Source of the DNA: Geothrix sp. 21YS21S-4
GTDB lineage: Bacteria; Acidobacteriota; Holophagae; Holophagales; Holophagaceae
Direction of reading: 5' to 3'
DNA length: 64,000 bases
NCBI RefSeq assembly: GCF_030845995.1
Contig: NZ_CP132719.1
Coordinates: 2,232,001 to 2,296,000 of the forward strand
Positions 16,673-25,289 of this stretch are shown one piece after another. The notes under the pieces were generated by a model. That model was not told the DNA's origin and did no database searches. It worked only from the letters and a program-made list of their open reading frames with translations. Every line of letters starts with the position of its first letter. Positions within the stretch are counted from its first letter, which is position 1. Made by a program: the position numbers and the translations under genes.

Positions 16673-17584
16673 ATGTTCGCGGTCCCTTCCCTTTTCGCCG
16701 TCGCTGGAGGCGCCGCCGCCGCGCTGGCCGCGCTCCGGCTGCCGGGGCTGGGCCGGGATTGGCGGGCGGGCAGGATTCCCGCCACTCGGCTGCTGCTTCC
16801 CGGCGTGATCCTGGTGGAAGGCGTGGGCGCCGCGCTCGCGCCTGCCTCCCGCTGGGTCCTCCCCCTCAAGCTGGGCACCGCGCTGGGGCTGGAGGTTCTC
16901 CTCGTGGGGCTCGCCTTCCGCGCCTGGCGCCGCGCTGCGCCCGGAACGTGGCCCGAGGAGCGCCTGGCCTCCGCCCTGGAAGCCTTCCTCCCGCCCCGAG
17001 TGGCGCGGCTCGTGGCCCTGGAGATGACGACCCTCTGGGGCGCCCTGCGGTTCCTCGTGGGCGGATTCCGCGCGCCGGCGCCGGCGGGCTTCAGCCTCCA
17101 CCGCCAGGCCGCGCTGGGCAGCCTCCTGCCCGTTCTTCCCCTGCTCCTCCCCGGCGATGTCCTCCTGATCCGCGCCCTCCTGTCCGGCGCGCCGACCTGG
17201 CTGCGGTGGACGCTGCACCTGTCCACGGCCTACGCGGTCCTGTGGCTGGTGGGGCTCTACGCGGCGATGAAGGAGCGGCCCCACCAGATTAGGGGCGAGG
17301 CCGTGGAGCTTCGCGTCGGCGCGGGAAGGTCCCTGCGGGTGCGGCGGGATCAGATCTCAAGCGCGACGCCGTTCCCCGATTTCGAGGACGACTGGACCCG
17401 CCGCGCCCACCTGCGGGACCTGCACCGCCTGATCACGCCGGGACCACCCATCGTGGAGCTGCGCTTCCGCGAGCCCGTGGCGGGCCTGGGCCTGCTGGGA
17501 CCCACGCGGGCCCGGTGGGGCGCCGCCGTCTCCGTGGACGAGCCCGCCGCCTTCCTCGCCGCCCTGGGACACCCATGCGCCTGA
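16673..17584 (+). CDS. Hypothetical multi-pass membrane protein
   Basis: This 303-residue protein is of no recognised family. Hydrophobic segments occur at about residues 5-22, 45-80, 112-130, 145-170 and 180-198. A cytosolic or extracytosolic tail of about 95 residues ('ELRVGAGRSLRVRRDQISSATPFPDFEDDW') follows, and it resembles a small beta domain. The start at 16673 is the first ATG after the divergent transketolase-like promoter. Its last ten bases overlap the hrpB start, so the two are likely one operon. No function is proposed. Confidence 0.65.
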   Translation: MFAVPSLFAVAGGAAAALAALRLPGLGRDWRAGRIPATRLLLPGVILVEGVGAALAPASRWVLPLKLGTALGLEVLLVGLAFRAWRRAAPGTWPEERLASALEAFLPPRVARLVALEMTTLWGALRFLVGGFRAPAPAGFSLHRQAALGSLLPVLPLLLPGDVLLIRALLSGAPTWLRWTLHLSTAYAVLWLVGLYAAMKERPHQIRGEAVELRVGAGRSLRVRRDQISSATPFPDFEDDWTRRAHLRDLHRLITPGPPIVELRFREPVAGLGLLGPTRARWGAAVSVDEPAAFLAALGHPCA

Positions 17585-20043
17585 ACCTCCCCATCGATCC
17601 GCTGCTTCCGGAGATCGCCGCTTCCCTCCGGCGGAATCCCAACCTCGTGCTGCAGGCGGATCCGGGCGCGGGCAAGACCACCCGCGTCCCCTCCGCCCTG
17701 CTGGAGGAGGGCCTCCTCGGAACCGGCGAGTGCTGGATCCTGGAGCCCCGCCGCCTGGCGGCCCGGCTCGCTGCGACGCGCGTGGCGGAGGAACTGGGCG
17801 AAGCCCTGGGTCAGCGGGCGGGCTATGCCGTGCGCTTCGAGCAGAAGGTCTCCAAGGCCACGCGCCTGCGGTTCGTGACCGAGGGCCTCCTCCTGCGGCG
17901 GCTCCACGGCGATCCGGCGCTGAAGGGCATCGCCGCCGTCATCCTGGACGAATTCCACGAGCGGCATCTGCACACGGACCTCGCCCTCACCCTCCTCCGC
18001 CGCCTCCAGCGGACCACCCGGCCCGACCTCAAGCTCGTGGTGATGTCCGCCACCCTGGACGCCGGCCCCGTCGCCGCCTACCTGGACGCGCCGATCCTCA
18101 CCAGCCGGGGCCGCGCCTTTCCGGTGGAGACGGCCTTTCTTTCCCGCCCGGATGACCGGCCCCTGGAGCTCCAGGTGGCCGACGCCGTGGACCGCCTGTA
18201 CGGCGACGGACTGGAGGGACACACGCTGGTCTTCCTCCCCGGCGCGGCGGAGATCCGCGCCTGCCTGAAGAGCTGCGAGGCCGTGGCCGCGCGGCGGGGC
18301 CTGAGCCTCCGGCCCCTGCACGGCGACCTGTCGCCGGAAGCCCAGGCCCACGCCCTGGAGGCCAGCGACCGGCCGAAGGTCCTCCTCAGCACCAACGTGG
18401 CCGAGAGCTCCGTCACCCTGGACGGCATCGGCGCGGTGGTGGATTCGGGGCTGGGCCGCGAGGCTTCGCACTCGCCCTGGTCCGGGCTGTCGGGCCTGCG
18501 GACGGTGCGCATCAGCCAGGCCCGGTGCGTCCAGCGAACGGGCCGCGCCGGACGCACCGGGCCGGGCCGCTGCGTGCGCCTGTTCACCGAAGCCGATTTT
18601 CGCGCCCGGCCCGCTTTCGACCTGCCCGAACTCCAGCGGGCGGATCTGGCCGAGCCGCTGTTGGCGCTGCACGGCCAGGGGATCGCCGATCCCGCGGCCC
18701 TGGCCTGGTTCGAGGCCCCGCCGGAACCCGCCCTTCGCGCGGCGGAGGAACTGCTGACCCGCCTGGGCGCCCTGGAGAACGGCGGCCTCTCGTCCCTCGG
18801 CCGCCGGATGGCCGACCTGCCGCTGCATCCCCGCCTGGCGCGCCTGGCCGTGGCGGGGGAGGACCTCGGCATCCCCCAGCTGGCCCTCCGCGCCGCGGCC
18901 CTGCTGGAGACCGGCAGCCTCGCCGCCCGCCAGAACCTGGATCGGGCGCCGGCGAAAGCGGGCCACGGAGCGGATTCGGACCTGCTGCTCCGCCTGGACC
19001 AGTTCGAGGAGGCGGAGGCCGGCGGCTTCGGCGCCGGAGCGTGTCGGGCGGCGGGCCTGGATCCGGCGGCGGTGCAGCGGGCGCGGCGGGCCGCGCAGTC
19101 GCTGGCACGGCTTCTCCCGTCGCCGGCCGAACCGGCCGACGCGGAGCCGCGCCTGCTGAAGGCCCTGCTGCGGGCCTATCCCGACCGGGTGGGCCAGCTG
19201 TCCGCCAACGGCACCTGCGCGTTCGCCGGAGGCGGGGGCGCCCGACTGGATCCCACCAGCCGCGTGCGGCGGCCGGGCCTGATCGTCGCGCTGGAGGCGG
19301 AATTCCAGAAGCAGGGCGCCGGCGGCCAGAGCCTGGTCCGCCTGGCCTCCCGGATCGAGGCGGATTGGCTGCTGGACGCCTTTCCTGAGCGGCTGGAGGA
19401 CGTGGACGAGGTGGTTTTCCAGGCTTCGGCGGGCCGGGTGGAGCGCCGCAACGAGATCCGCTACGACGGGCTCCCCATCGACGCGAGCCGCGGGCCGGCG
19501 GATCCCGCGGATCCCCGGGTGGCGCGACTGCTCGCCGAAGCCCTCCGGGACCGCCCGCTGGAGGAGATTCCCGCGCGGCTCCTGGCCCGTTTGGCCTTTC
19601 TCCGGAAGCACCGGACCGACCTGGAGCTGCCGGAGGACCTTCTGGGCCCGCTGCTCACCGCCGCCTGCGCCGGCCGGACCACCCTCCGCGAAGTCCAGGA
19701 CGTGGACTGGCCCGCGGCCCTGCGGCAGGCCTACCCCGCCGACACGCTCCGCCTGTTGGACGCCTGGGCCCCCGACGCGGTCCAGCTTCCCAAGGGCCGG
19801 CCCACGAAGGTCCACTACGAGGGCGATTCTCCCTGGATCGCCTCGCGCCTCCAGGATTTCTGGGGCCTGAAGAAGACGCCCGCGGTGGCGGGCGGCGCGG
19901 TGCCGCTGGTCCTGCACCTGCTCGCCCCCAATATGCGCGCAGTGCAGGTCACCACCGACCTGGCCGGCTTCTGGCAGCGGGCCTACAAGGAGCTGCGGCC
20001 CGCCCTGTCGCGGCGGTACCCCAAGCACCACTGGCCGGAGTGA
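17575..20043 (+). CDS. hrpB: ATP-dependent helicase HrpB
   Basis: This 822-residue DEAH-box protein has motif I 'GAGKTTRVP', motif II 'DEFHER', motif III 'SATLDAGP', 'LVFLPGAAEIR', motif V 'STNVAESSVTLDGI' and motif VI 'QRTGRAGRTGPG', then the HA2 domain and the family-specific C-terminal region ending 'YKELRPALSRRYPKHHWPE'. The length and the conserved C-terminal 'YPKH.WPEDP'-like tail identify HrpB rather than HrpA. Its substrate is unknown in most bacteria; HrpB has been linked to envelope homeostasis and RNA metabolism. The ATG at 17575 lies inside the end of the membrane protein gene, suggesting translational coupling. Confidence 0.93.
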   Translation: MRLNLPIDPLLPEIAASLRRNPNLVLQADPGAGKTTRVPSALLEEGLLGTGECWILEPRRLAARLAATRVAEELGEALGQRAGYAVRFEQKVSKATRLRFVTEGLLLRRLHGDPALKGIAAVILDEFHERHLHTDLALTLLRRLQRTTRPDLKLVVMSATLDAGPVAAYLDAPILTSRGRAFPVETAFLSRPDDRPLELQVADAVDRLYGDGLEGHTLVFLPGAAEIRACLKSCEAVAARRGLSLRPLHGDLSPEAQAHALEASDRPKVLLSTNVAESSVTLDGIGAVVDSGLGREASHSPWSGLSGLRTVRISQARCVQRTGRAGRTGPGRCVRLFTEADFRARPAFDLPELQRADLAEPLLALHGQGIADPAALAWFEAPPEPALRAAEELLTRLGALENGGLSSLGRRMADLPLHPRLARLAVAGEDLGIPQLALRAAALLETGSLAARQNLDRAPAKAGHGADSDLLLRLDQFEEAEAGGFGAGACRAAGLDPAAVQRARRAAQSLARLLPSPAEPADAEPRLLKALLRAYPDRVGQLSANGTCAFAGGGGARLDPTSRVRRPGLIVALEAEFQKQGAGGQSLVRLASRIEADWLLDAFPERLEDVDEVVFQASAGRVERRNEIRYDGLPIDASRGPADPADPRVARLLAEALRDRPLEEIPARLLARLAFLRKHRTDLELPEDLLGPLLTAACAGRTTLREVQDVDWPAALRQAYPADTLRLLDAWAPDAVQLPKGRPTKVHYEGDSPWIASRLQDFWGLKKTPAVAGGAVPLVLHLLAPNMRAVQVTTDLAGFWQRAYKELRPALSRRYPKHHWPE

Positions 20044-20086
20044 CGGCAGGCTGGGAGGCCGGCGGTTCTTGGGCTACCGTCATCCC

Positions 20087-20182
20087 ATGATTCTCGGCCT
20101 TGGCACAGACCTCTGCCCTCCCGACGCTGTGAAGTCGGGCCCCGGCGAGGAGGGAATCATGCAACGGAGGTTATGGCTGTGA
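20087..20182 (+). pseudogene. Partial duplicate of the acpS 5' end (31-codon frame)
   Basis: ATG at 20087 opens MILGLGTDLCPP and then a different sequence, ending at TGA 20180-20182 inside the start of the real acpS. Twenty-four bases at 20099-20122 are identical to 20191-20214 in acpS, so the Mg-binding 'GLGTDLC' motif of AcpS is encoded twice, 92 bases apart. The first copy has its own ATG but no catalytic core. It may be a relic of a tandem duplication or a short upstream frame overlapping acpS by ten bases. Confidence 0.6.
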
Positions 20183-20547
20183 TCGTCGGACTTGGCACAG
20201 ACCTCTGCCCTCCCTCCCGCTGGCGGCACCTCGTGGAGCGCTTCGGCGCGGAGAAATGCGCGGGGCGGATCCTGCATCCGGACGAGGCGGCCTACCTCCT
20301 GCGGGGCAACCGGGAGCGGCTGCCGGAGCGGCTGGCGGGGCGCTGGGCGCTGCGGGAGGCCTTCGGGAAGGCGCTGGGGGTGGGGCTGGACGGCTGGTCC
20401 TGGAAGGAGTTGCGCTACCGGGACGGGCGGCTCTGGACGGAGGGCGCCCTGGCGGATCTGCTGGCGGAGCGGGGGATCGCGCGGCTCCACGGGAGCGTGA
20501 CCCACGACGGGGATGTGGCCCTGGCCGTGGTCGCCCTGGAAAATTGA
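20173..20547 (+). CDS. acpS: Holo-[acyl-carrier-protein] synthase
   Basis: This 124-residue protein matches the AcpS 4'-phosphopantetheinyl transferase family. 'IVGLGTDLC' supplies the Mg-binding aspartate, 'ILHPDEAAYLL' is the equivalent of the usual F/L-T-xxE segment, and 'RWALREAFGKALG' carries the second metal-binding glutamate and the lysine. The C-terminus is 'LHGSVTHDGDVALAVV', matching the family 'vSisHd...A.A.v'. It transfers phosphopantetheine from CoA to apo-ACP, needed for fatty acid synthesis. GGAGG lies four bases before the ATG at 20173. The upstream 90 bases carry a partial duplicate of its own 5' end. Confidence 0.92.
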   Translation: MAVIVGLGTDLCPPSRWRHLVERFGAEKCAGRILHPDEAAYLLRGNRERLPERLAGRWALREAFGKALGVGLDGWSWKELRYRDGRLWTEGALADLLAERGIARLHGSVTHDGDVALAVVALEN

Positions 20548-20605
20548 CCCCCTGGAAATTCAAGACTCGCCGGTTCCAGCCCGATCCCCGGAAGAGGACG
20601 ACTCG

Positions 20606-21463
20606 ATGGATCCCCTCCAGGCCAAGCAGCAGATGACCCTCGCCGAGTTTCGGAGCCTCCGAGACTTCATCTACGCAAAATCAGGCATCTATTTCAGCGA
20701 ATCCAAGCAGTATTTCGTGGAGAACCGGCTCAGCAAGCGGATCGGCGAGCTGAAGCTGCGCAGCTACGGCGACTACCTGTCCCTGCTCCAGGGGATCCAG
20801 GGGCCGGCGGAGCTGAAGCGCCTGTTCGTGGAGATCACCACCAACGAGACCAGCTTCTGGCGCAATCCCCCCCAGATCGAGGCGTTCCAGAACATCGTCC
20901 TGCCCGAGGCGGCCAAGGCCGCCCGCGCCCGGGGCCAGAGCCGCCTGCGGATCTGGTCCGCGGCCTGCTCCAGCGGGGAGGAGCCCTACACCCTGGCGAT
21001 GATCTGCCAGGACCTGAAGGATTCCGTCCTCCGCGGGCTGGCGGTGGAGATCCTGGGGACGGACATCAGCGAGAAGGTGCTCACCCAGGCCCAGGACGGC
21101 GTCTACAACAGCTACACCCTGCGGAACCTGACGCCCGACCAGCTCCAGCGCCACTTCCTGGGCCTGGGGAAGGACCTGTACCAGGTCAAGCCCGACACCC
21201 AGCGCTTCACCACGTTCCGCCACTTCAACCTGGTGGACTACGCCGCGTACCGTCAGTTGGGTTCTTTCGACGTGATCTTTTGCCGCAACGTGCTCATCTA
21301 TTTCGATGAGACCGTGAAGGGCCAAGTGCTGAAGGGCTTCCACGACCAGCTTCATCCCCGCGCCTACCTGCTGGTGGGCCACAGTGAAAGCATCCATGCT
21401 TTCAACACCGGGTTCGAGCTGCTGCACTTCAGCAAGGCCATGGGATACCGGAAGCGGACCTGA
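20606..21463 (+). CDS. cheR: Chemotaxis protein methyltransferase CheR
   Basis: This 285-residue protein has an N-terminal helical CheR domain ('FRSLRDFIYAKSGIYFSESKQYFVENRLSKRI') and a SAM-binding C-terminal domain ('RLRIWSAACSSGEEPYTLAM', 'EILGTDISEKVLTQAQDGVYN', 'FDVIFCRNVLIYFD'). It methylates glutamates on chemoreceptors. It begins an operon with two HDOD genes, cheB and a FliK-like gene. No receptor, cheA or cheW is nearby. The ATG at 20606 is preceded by GAAGAGGACG; the frame is open further upstream but with no matching sequence. Confidence 0.93.
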   Translation: MDPLQAKQQMTLAEFRSLRDFIYAKSGIYFSESKQYFVENRLSKRIGELKLRSYGDYLSLLQGIQGPAELKRLFVEITTNETSFWRNPPQIEAFQNIVLPEAAKAARARGQSRLRIWSAACSSGEEPYTLAMICQDLKDSVLRGLAVEILGTDISEKVLTQAQDGVYNSYTLRNLTPDQLQRHFLGLGKDLYQVKPDTQRFTTFRHFNLVDYAAYRQLGSFDVIFCRNVLIYFDETVKGQVLKGFHDQLHPRAYLLVGHSESIHAFNTGFELLHFSKAMGYRKRT

Positions 21464-21480
21464 GCGGCCAGGAGCGGATC

Positions 21481-22329
21481 ATGCCCATCACCCCCCAAGA
21501 GCTCATCGCGAACCTCGGCGACCTGCCGCCCCTGCCCCAAGTGGCTTCCCAAGTGCTGCGCGTGTCCGCGGATCCCGACGCGACGGCCGAGGACCTCCGC
21601 AAGATCGTCTCCATGGACCAGGCCCTCACCGGCCAGATCCTCAAAATCTCCAATTCCGCGATGTTCGGGATGGTCCGGGAGGTCACCACCCTGACCCAGG
21701 CCATCATGACCCTGGGATTCTCCACCATCAAAAGCGTGGTCATCGCCAGTTCCGCCAAGAACCTCTACCACCGCGGCACCGTGGGCCTCCAGGAGCGCCT
21801 GATCTGGGAGCACGCCCTGGTCTCCGCCGTGGCCAGCCGCGCCTTCGCCAAGGGGCTGCGCTTCGTCCGCGCGGAGGAGGCCTTCATCGGCGGGCTGCTG
21901 CACGACATCGGGAAGTCCGTGATGGGCGTGAAGTTCCCCGAGCGCTACGCGGCCCTCCTCCGCACCGTCTACAACGAGGGCGGCGTCTGCCTCGACCTGG
22001 AACTGGAGACCTTCGGCTTCGACCACGCCATGGTGGGCGAGGCCCTGGTGAGCCGCTGGAACCTGGCCCTCAGCCTGCAGGCGGCGGTCCGGTGGCACCA
22101 CGATCCCATCCACGCCCCCGAGGACTATCAGGAACTGACCGCCATCGTGGCCCTGGCCAACCATTTGGCCCTGGAGGAGAAGGTGGGCATCGGCGATCCC
22201 GCCCACCTGGAGGGCGCCACCCTCCAGGCCATGGAGATCCTCAAGCTCGGACCCGAGGCCTTGGACGGCCTGAAGGAAGAGGTCCGCAACAGCATCGAGC
22301 AGAACAAATCGATGATCGCGGAGTTCTGA
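21481..22329 (+). CDS. HDOD-domain signalling protein (first of two)
   Basis: This 282-residue protein consists of one HDOD domain: 'LPPLPQVASQVLRVSADPDATAEDLRKIVSMDQALTGQILKISNSAMFG' and 'AFIGGLLHDIGKSVMGVKFP'. HDOD is an HD-superfamily relative that is usually non-catalytic and acts in signalling. Here 'LLHDIGK' retains an HD pair, but the remaining metal ligands are not clearly conserved. The genes on both sides (cheR, second HDOD, cheB) point to a role in tuning a chemosensory or motility output. The ATG at 21481 lies 17 bases behind cheR. Confidence 0.88.
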   Translation: MPITPQELIANLGDLPPLPQVASQVLRVSADPDATAEDLRKIVSMDQALTGQILKISNSAMFGMVREVTTLTQAIMTLGFSTIKSVVIASSAKNLYHRGTVGLQERLIWEHALVSAVASRAFAKGLRFVRAEEAFIGGLLHDIGKSVMGVKFPERYAALLRTVYNEGGVCLDLELETFGFDHAMVGEALVSRWNLALSLQAAVRWHHDPIHAPEDYQELTAIVALANHLALEEKVGIGDPAHLEGATLQAMEILKLGPEALDGLKEEVRNSIEQNKSMIAEF

Positions 22330-22330
22330 G

Positions 22331-23194
22331 ATGATCACGCGGGAGCAGTTCGTTTCGCGCCTGAAGGCCAAGACCCTGCCGAGCCTCCCCCTCACGGTGG
22401 TGGCCCTGGGCGAGGCGGTCCAGGACGAGCGTTGCAGCGTGGACCGGATCCTCGGCGTCCTGTCGAAGGATCCGCCCCTGTCCGCCACGCTCCTGCGGCT
22501 GGCGAATTCCCCCCTCTACGCGGGCGAGGGCTCCGTGATGGACCTCCGCACGGCAGTCCTCCGGCTGGGTTTCGACGCCATCGCCAACCTCGGCACGGGG
22601 GCCGCGGTCATCCGCACCCTCAAGGGCGGCACCCACCTGGATGCCCTTCGCTTGTGGCAGCACAGCGTCGCCGTGGGCCTCACCGCGAAAGGCGTGTGCG
22701 TCCTAGCCCGCCGCCACGGCCAGGCGGAGACGGCCTTTCTCACGGGCCTGCTCCACGACATCGGGAAGGTCGCCCTGGACACCTGCTTCCCCGAGGAATA
22801 CCAGGGGGTCCTCCAGGCGGTGGCCGAGGGTTCCTACTTCGTGGACGCGGAGCGGGCCGTGCTGGGGCTGGACCACGCCGAAGCCGGCGCCCTGCTCGCC
22901 GAGAGCTGGTCCTTCCCCCAGACCATCGTGGAGGTCATCCGCGACCACCACGATCCGCGGCCCGAGGACTTCCTGCCCAACCTCATCCACCTCTGCGACT
23001 TGCTGGTGCGCACGCGGATCCCCATGGGCCCCGCCGACGAGCGCCTGATGGTGTCGCTGGATGAACATCCGGCCTTCCGGGCCGTCCTCGCCGGCGCCCT
23101 CCACAAGGACCTGGATGTGGAGCGGCTGACTTTCTCCATCGACGACGAGGTGGACCATGCCATGGCCTTCGTCGAAGCGGCATTCCAGGCCTGA
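22331..23194 (+). CDS. HDOD-domain signalling protein (second of two)
   Basis: This 287-residue HDOD protein is paralogous to the preceding gene: 'LPSLPLTVVALGEAVQDERCSVDRILGVLSKDPPLSATLLRLANSPLYAG' and 'LLHDIGKVALDTCFP', with a further 'IRDHHDPRPED' near the C-terminus. It follows the first HDOD gene by one base, so the pair is translationally coupled. Sequence between the pair has diverged well beyond recent duplication. The function is taken from the family and context: a scaffold or regulator in the cheR/cheB unit. Confidence 0.87.
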   Translation: MITREQFVSRLKAKTLPSLPLTVVALGEAVQDERCSVDRILGVLSKDPPLSATLLRLANSPLYAGEGSVMDLRTAVLRLGFDAIANLGTGAAVIRTLKGGTHLDALRLWQHSVAVGLTAKGVCVLARRHGQAETAFLTGLLHDIGKVALDTCFPEEYQGVLQAVAEGSYFVDAERAVLGLDHAEAGALLAESWSFPQTIVEVIRDHHDPRPEDFLPNLIHLCDLLVRTRIPMGPADERLMVSLDEHPAFRAVLAGALHKDLDVERLTFSIDDEVDHAMAFVEAAFQA

Positions 23195-23203
23195 GGTACG
23201 CAC

Positions 23204-24334
23204 ATGAATTCGACGATCCGCATCCTCGTGGTGGACGACAGCCCCTTCATGCGGAAATCCCTGCAGAAGATGCTGGAGGAAGCCCCTGACCTGCGCGTGG
23301 TGGCCACGGCCCGCGACGGGATCGACGCGCTGGAGAAGATCCAGGAGCACAAGCCCGACATCGTCACCCTCGACATCGAAATGCCGCGCATGGACGGCCT
23401 CACCTGCCTGAAGAAGATCATGGCGGACCACCCCATGCCGGTGCTGATGGTCTCCAGCCTGACCCAGGAAGGGGCCCAGGCCACCCTGGACGCCCTGTCC
23501 ATCGGGGCCCTGGATTTCATCCCCAAGGAGAGCAGCTTCGCCAGCATGAGCATCCTGCAGATCCAGCAGGACCTGCAGGAGAAGGTGCGCCGGCTGGCCA
23601 CCAGCCCGCGCTTCCACCGACCCGGAGCCCACCCGCACGTCCCCCATCCCGCACCCTCGGCGCCGGCCCACCCGCCCGCCTTCCCCTCGCTTTCCACCCC
23701 CGCCGCGAAGCCCGCGCCCCGCGCCCCGGCCCCCGTGGGCGGCACCCTCGCCGGCAGCCCCCAGGCCGAACTCCTGGTGCTGGGCAGCTCCACGGGCGGG
23801 CCCAAGGCGCTGCAGGACATCCTGCCGGCCCTTCCCGCCAACCTGCCGGTGCCCTGCCTCATCGTCCAGCACATGCCCAGCACCTTCACCAAGCCCTTCG
23901 CGGACCGGCTCGACGGGCTGTGCAAGGTCCACGTCAAGGAAGCGGAGCAGGGCGAGCCCCTCAAGGCCGGGACGGTCTACATCGCCCCCGGCGGGATCCA
24001 CATGACCTACGGCCCCCGCGGGCCCAAGGGCTGCATCGAACTGAGCACCGAGCCCGTGTCCTCCCTCCACCGCCCCAGCGTGGACGTGCTCTTCCTGAGC
24101 GTGGCGGAGCTGTTCCAGGGCCCGACCTTCGCCGCGATCCTCACCGGCATGGGCGCCGACGGCGCCAAGGGCATGGAGCAGCTCAAGCGGAAGGGCGCCC
24201 ACACCCTGGCCGAATCCGAAGAGTCCTGCGTGGTCTACGGCATGCCGCGGGCCGCGGTGGAGCGGGGCTGCGTGGACCTGGTCGCACCGCTGCCGGACAT
24301 CCCCGGCCACATCCGGCGCCACTTCAGAATCTGA
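23204..24334 (+). CDS. cheB: Chemotaxis response regulator protein-glutamate methylesterase CheB
   Basis: This 376-residue protein has an N-terminal receiver ('ILVVDDSPFMR', phospho-acceptor D57 in 'VTLDIEMPRMDGL', 'FIPKES'), a Pro/Ala-rich linker (about residues 138-185) and the methylesterase domain. The serine lies in 'LVLGSSTGGPKAL' (S195/S196), the histidine in 'VQHMPSTFTKPFADRL' (H223) and the aspartate in 'ILTGMGADGAKGM'. It removes or deamidates receptor methyl groups, opposing CheR. The linker is longer than in enteric CheB. Its TGA overlaps the start of the next gene. Confidence 0.94.
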   Translation: MNSTIRILVVDDSPFMRKSLQKMLEEAPDLRVVATARDGIDALEKIQEHKPDIVTLDIEMPRMDGLTCLKKIMADHPMPVLMVSSLTQEGAQATLDALSIGALDFIPKESSFASMSILQIQQDLQEKVRRLATSPRFHRPGAHPHVPHPAPSAPAHPPAFPSLSTPAAKPAPRAPAPVGGTLAGSPQAELLVLGSSTGGPKALQDILPALPANLPVPCLIVQHMPSTFTKPFADRLDGLCKVHVKEAEQGEPLKAGTVYIAPGGIHMTYGPRGPKGCIELSTEPVSSLHRPSVDVLFLSVAELFQGPTFAAILTGMGADGAKGMEQLKRKGAHTLAESEESCVVYGMPRAAVERGCVDLVAPLPDIPGHIRRHFRI

Positions 24335-25227
24335 TGGACGGCGCGGCTCCGCTCTCGCCGACCGTCCTCGCGTCCCTGCGGATCCCCGCGACCGCGGGGC
24401 CCGCGGCCGCCGACCTGCTCAAGGCCCTGGTGGGACAGACCCTGGAGGCCACGCTGGGCTCCGCCGGCCCGGACGGGGTGCGCCTCCTCCTGGCAAACGG
24501 GAAGGAGCTGACGGCGCGGGGGGACCTTCCCTTCCCGGCGGGCAGCGCCCTGGCCCTCAAGGCCGTGCCCCTGCCCAGCGGGGCGGGGATCCAGCTCCAG
24601 GTGGTCCGCGCCACGCCTCCGCCCGCGTCGCCGGTCCTCCAACCCCTGGCGCAGGGGGAGGCCGCCCCGCTCCTGGCGCGGCTGCTGCAATCCCCCGCCT
24701 CGGCCCTCCAGCCCCTGGCCGCCCTGTTCCGCGCCCTCTCCGGCGGCACGGCGGCGGAGGAGCCCGACGCGTGGGCCACCTGGCTGAAGGAGGCCTTCCA
24801 GTCCCTGGCGGATCCGGCCGCGTCCCCCGATGAGGCCGCGTTCCACCGCCTGCAGGGGCAGGAGGACAGCGGCTGGTTCGAGGTGCCCCTCCCCTGGGCG
24901 GCAGGGGCCGAGCCCCTGCGGCTGTGGGTGGAGGCCGATCGGGATTCCGGCGAGGACGCCGGCAGCGAGCCGGTCCATCGGGTCTTCCTCAGCGTTCCCT
25001 TCACCGAGCTGGGGGACGTACGCGTGGGCCTGGAGCAGCGGGCGGCGGGCCTCCGGGCGAAGGTGTGGCTCAGCGATCCGGCCCAGCTGGAATCCGGCCG
25101 CGCGGCCCTGGAGGCGGAACTGGGCGCCCTGGGCCGCCCCGTGGACCTCCGGATCCTTCCCCTTCCCCCCCAGGCCCCGGACCTTCGCGCCATGGCCGGG
25201 GGCGCCTCGCTGTCGGCCCTGGGATGA
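24334..25227 (+). CDS. FliK-like (flagellar hook-length control C-terminal domain) protein
   Basis: This is a 297-residue Ala/Pro/Leu-rich protein. The segment about residues 210-280, 'VFLSVPFTELGDVRVGLEQ' then 'LRAKVWLSDPAQLESGRAALEAELGALGRPVDLRI', fits the Flg_hook (FliK C-terminal) pattern, in which an 'LG.v.v.l' strand is followed by 'R..L...L..L'. The N-terminal part ('LEATLGSAGPDGVRLLLANG...LALKAVPLPSGAGIQLQV') resembles the preceding beta region in such proteins. It might control a flagellar or pilus-like length ruler, but no flagellar genes are visible in the window. It overlaps the cheB stop, so it belongs to that operon. Confidence 0.6.
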   Translation: MDGAAPLSPTVLASLRIPATAGPAAADLLKALVGQTLEATLGSAGPDGVRLLLANGKELTARGDLPFPAGSALALKAVPLPSGAGIQLQVVRATPPPASPVLQPLAQGEAAPLLARLLQSPASALQPLAALFRALSGGTAAEEPDAWATWLKEAFQSLADPAASPDEAAFHRLQGQEDSGWFEVPLPWAAGAEPLRLWVEADRDSGEDAGSEPVHRVFLSVPFTELGDVRVGLEQRAAGLRAKVWLSDPAQLESGRAALEAELGALGRPVDLRILPLPPQAPDLRAMAGGASLSALG

Positions 25228-25289
25228 TTTTTCACGCCTCGCATTTAATCGGCATTTAAAATTCATTTCCTTTATAAATCACATTGGGG

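Noticed and set aside
17350-20031. Very long minus-strand frame opposite hrpB
   Set aside because: It is a mirror of a GC-rich gene's third-position bias. hrpB on the plus strand has all helicase motifs.
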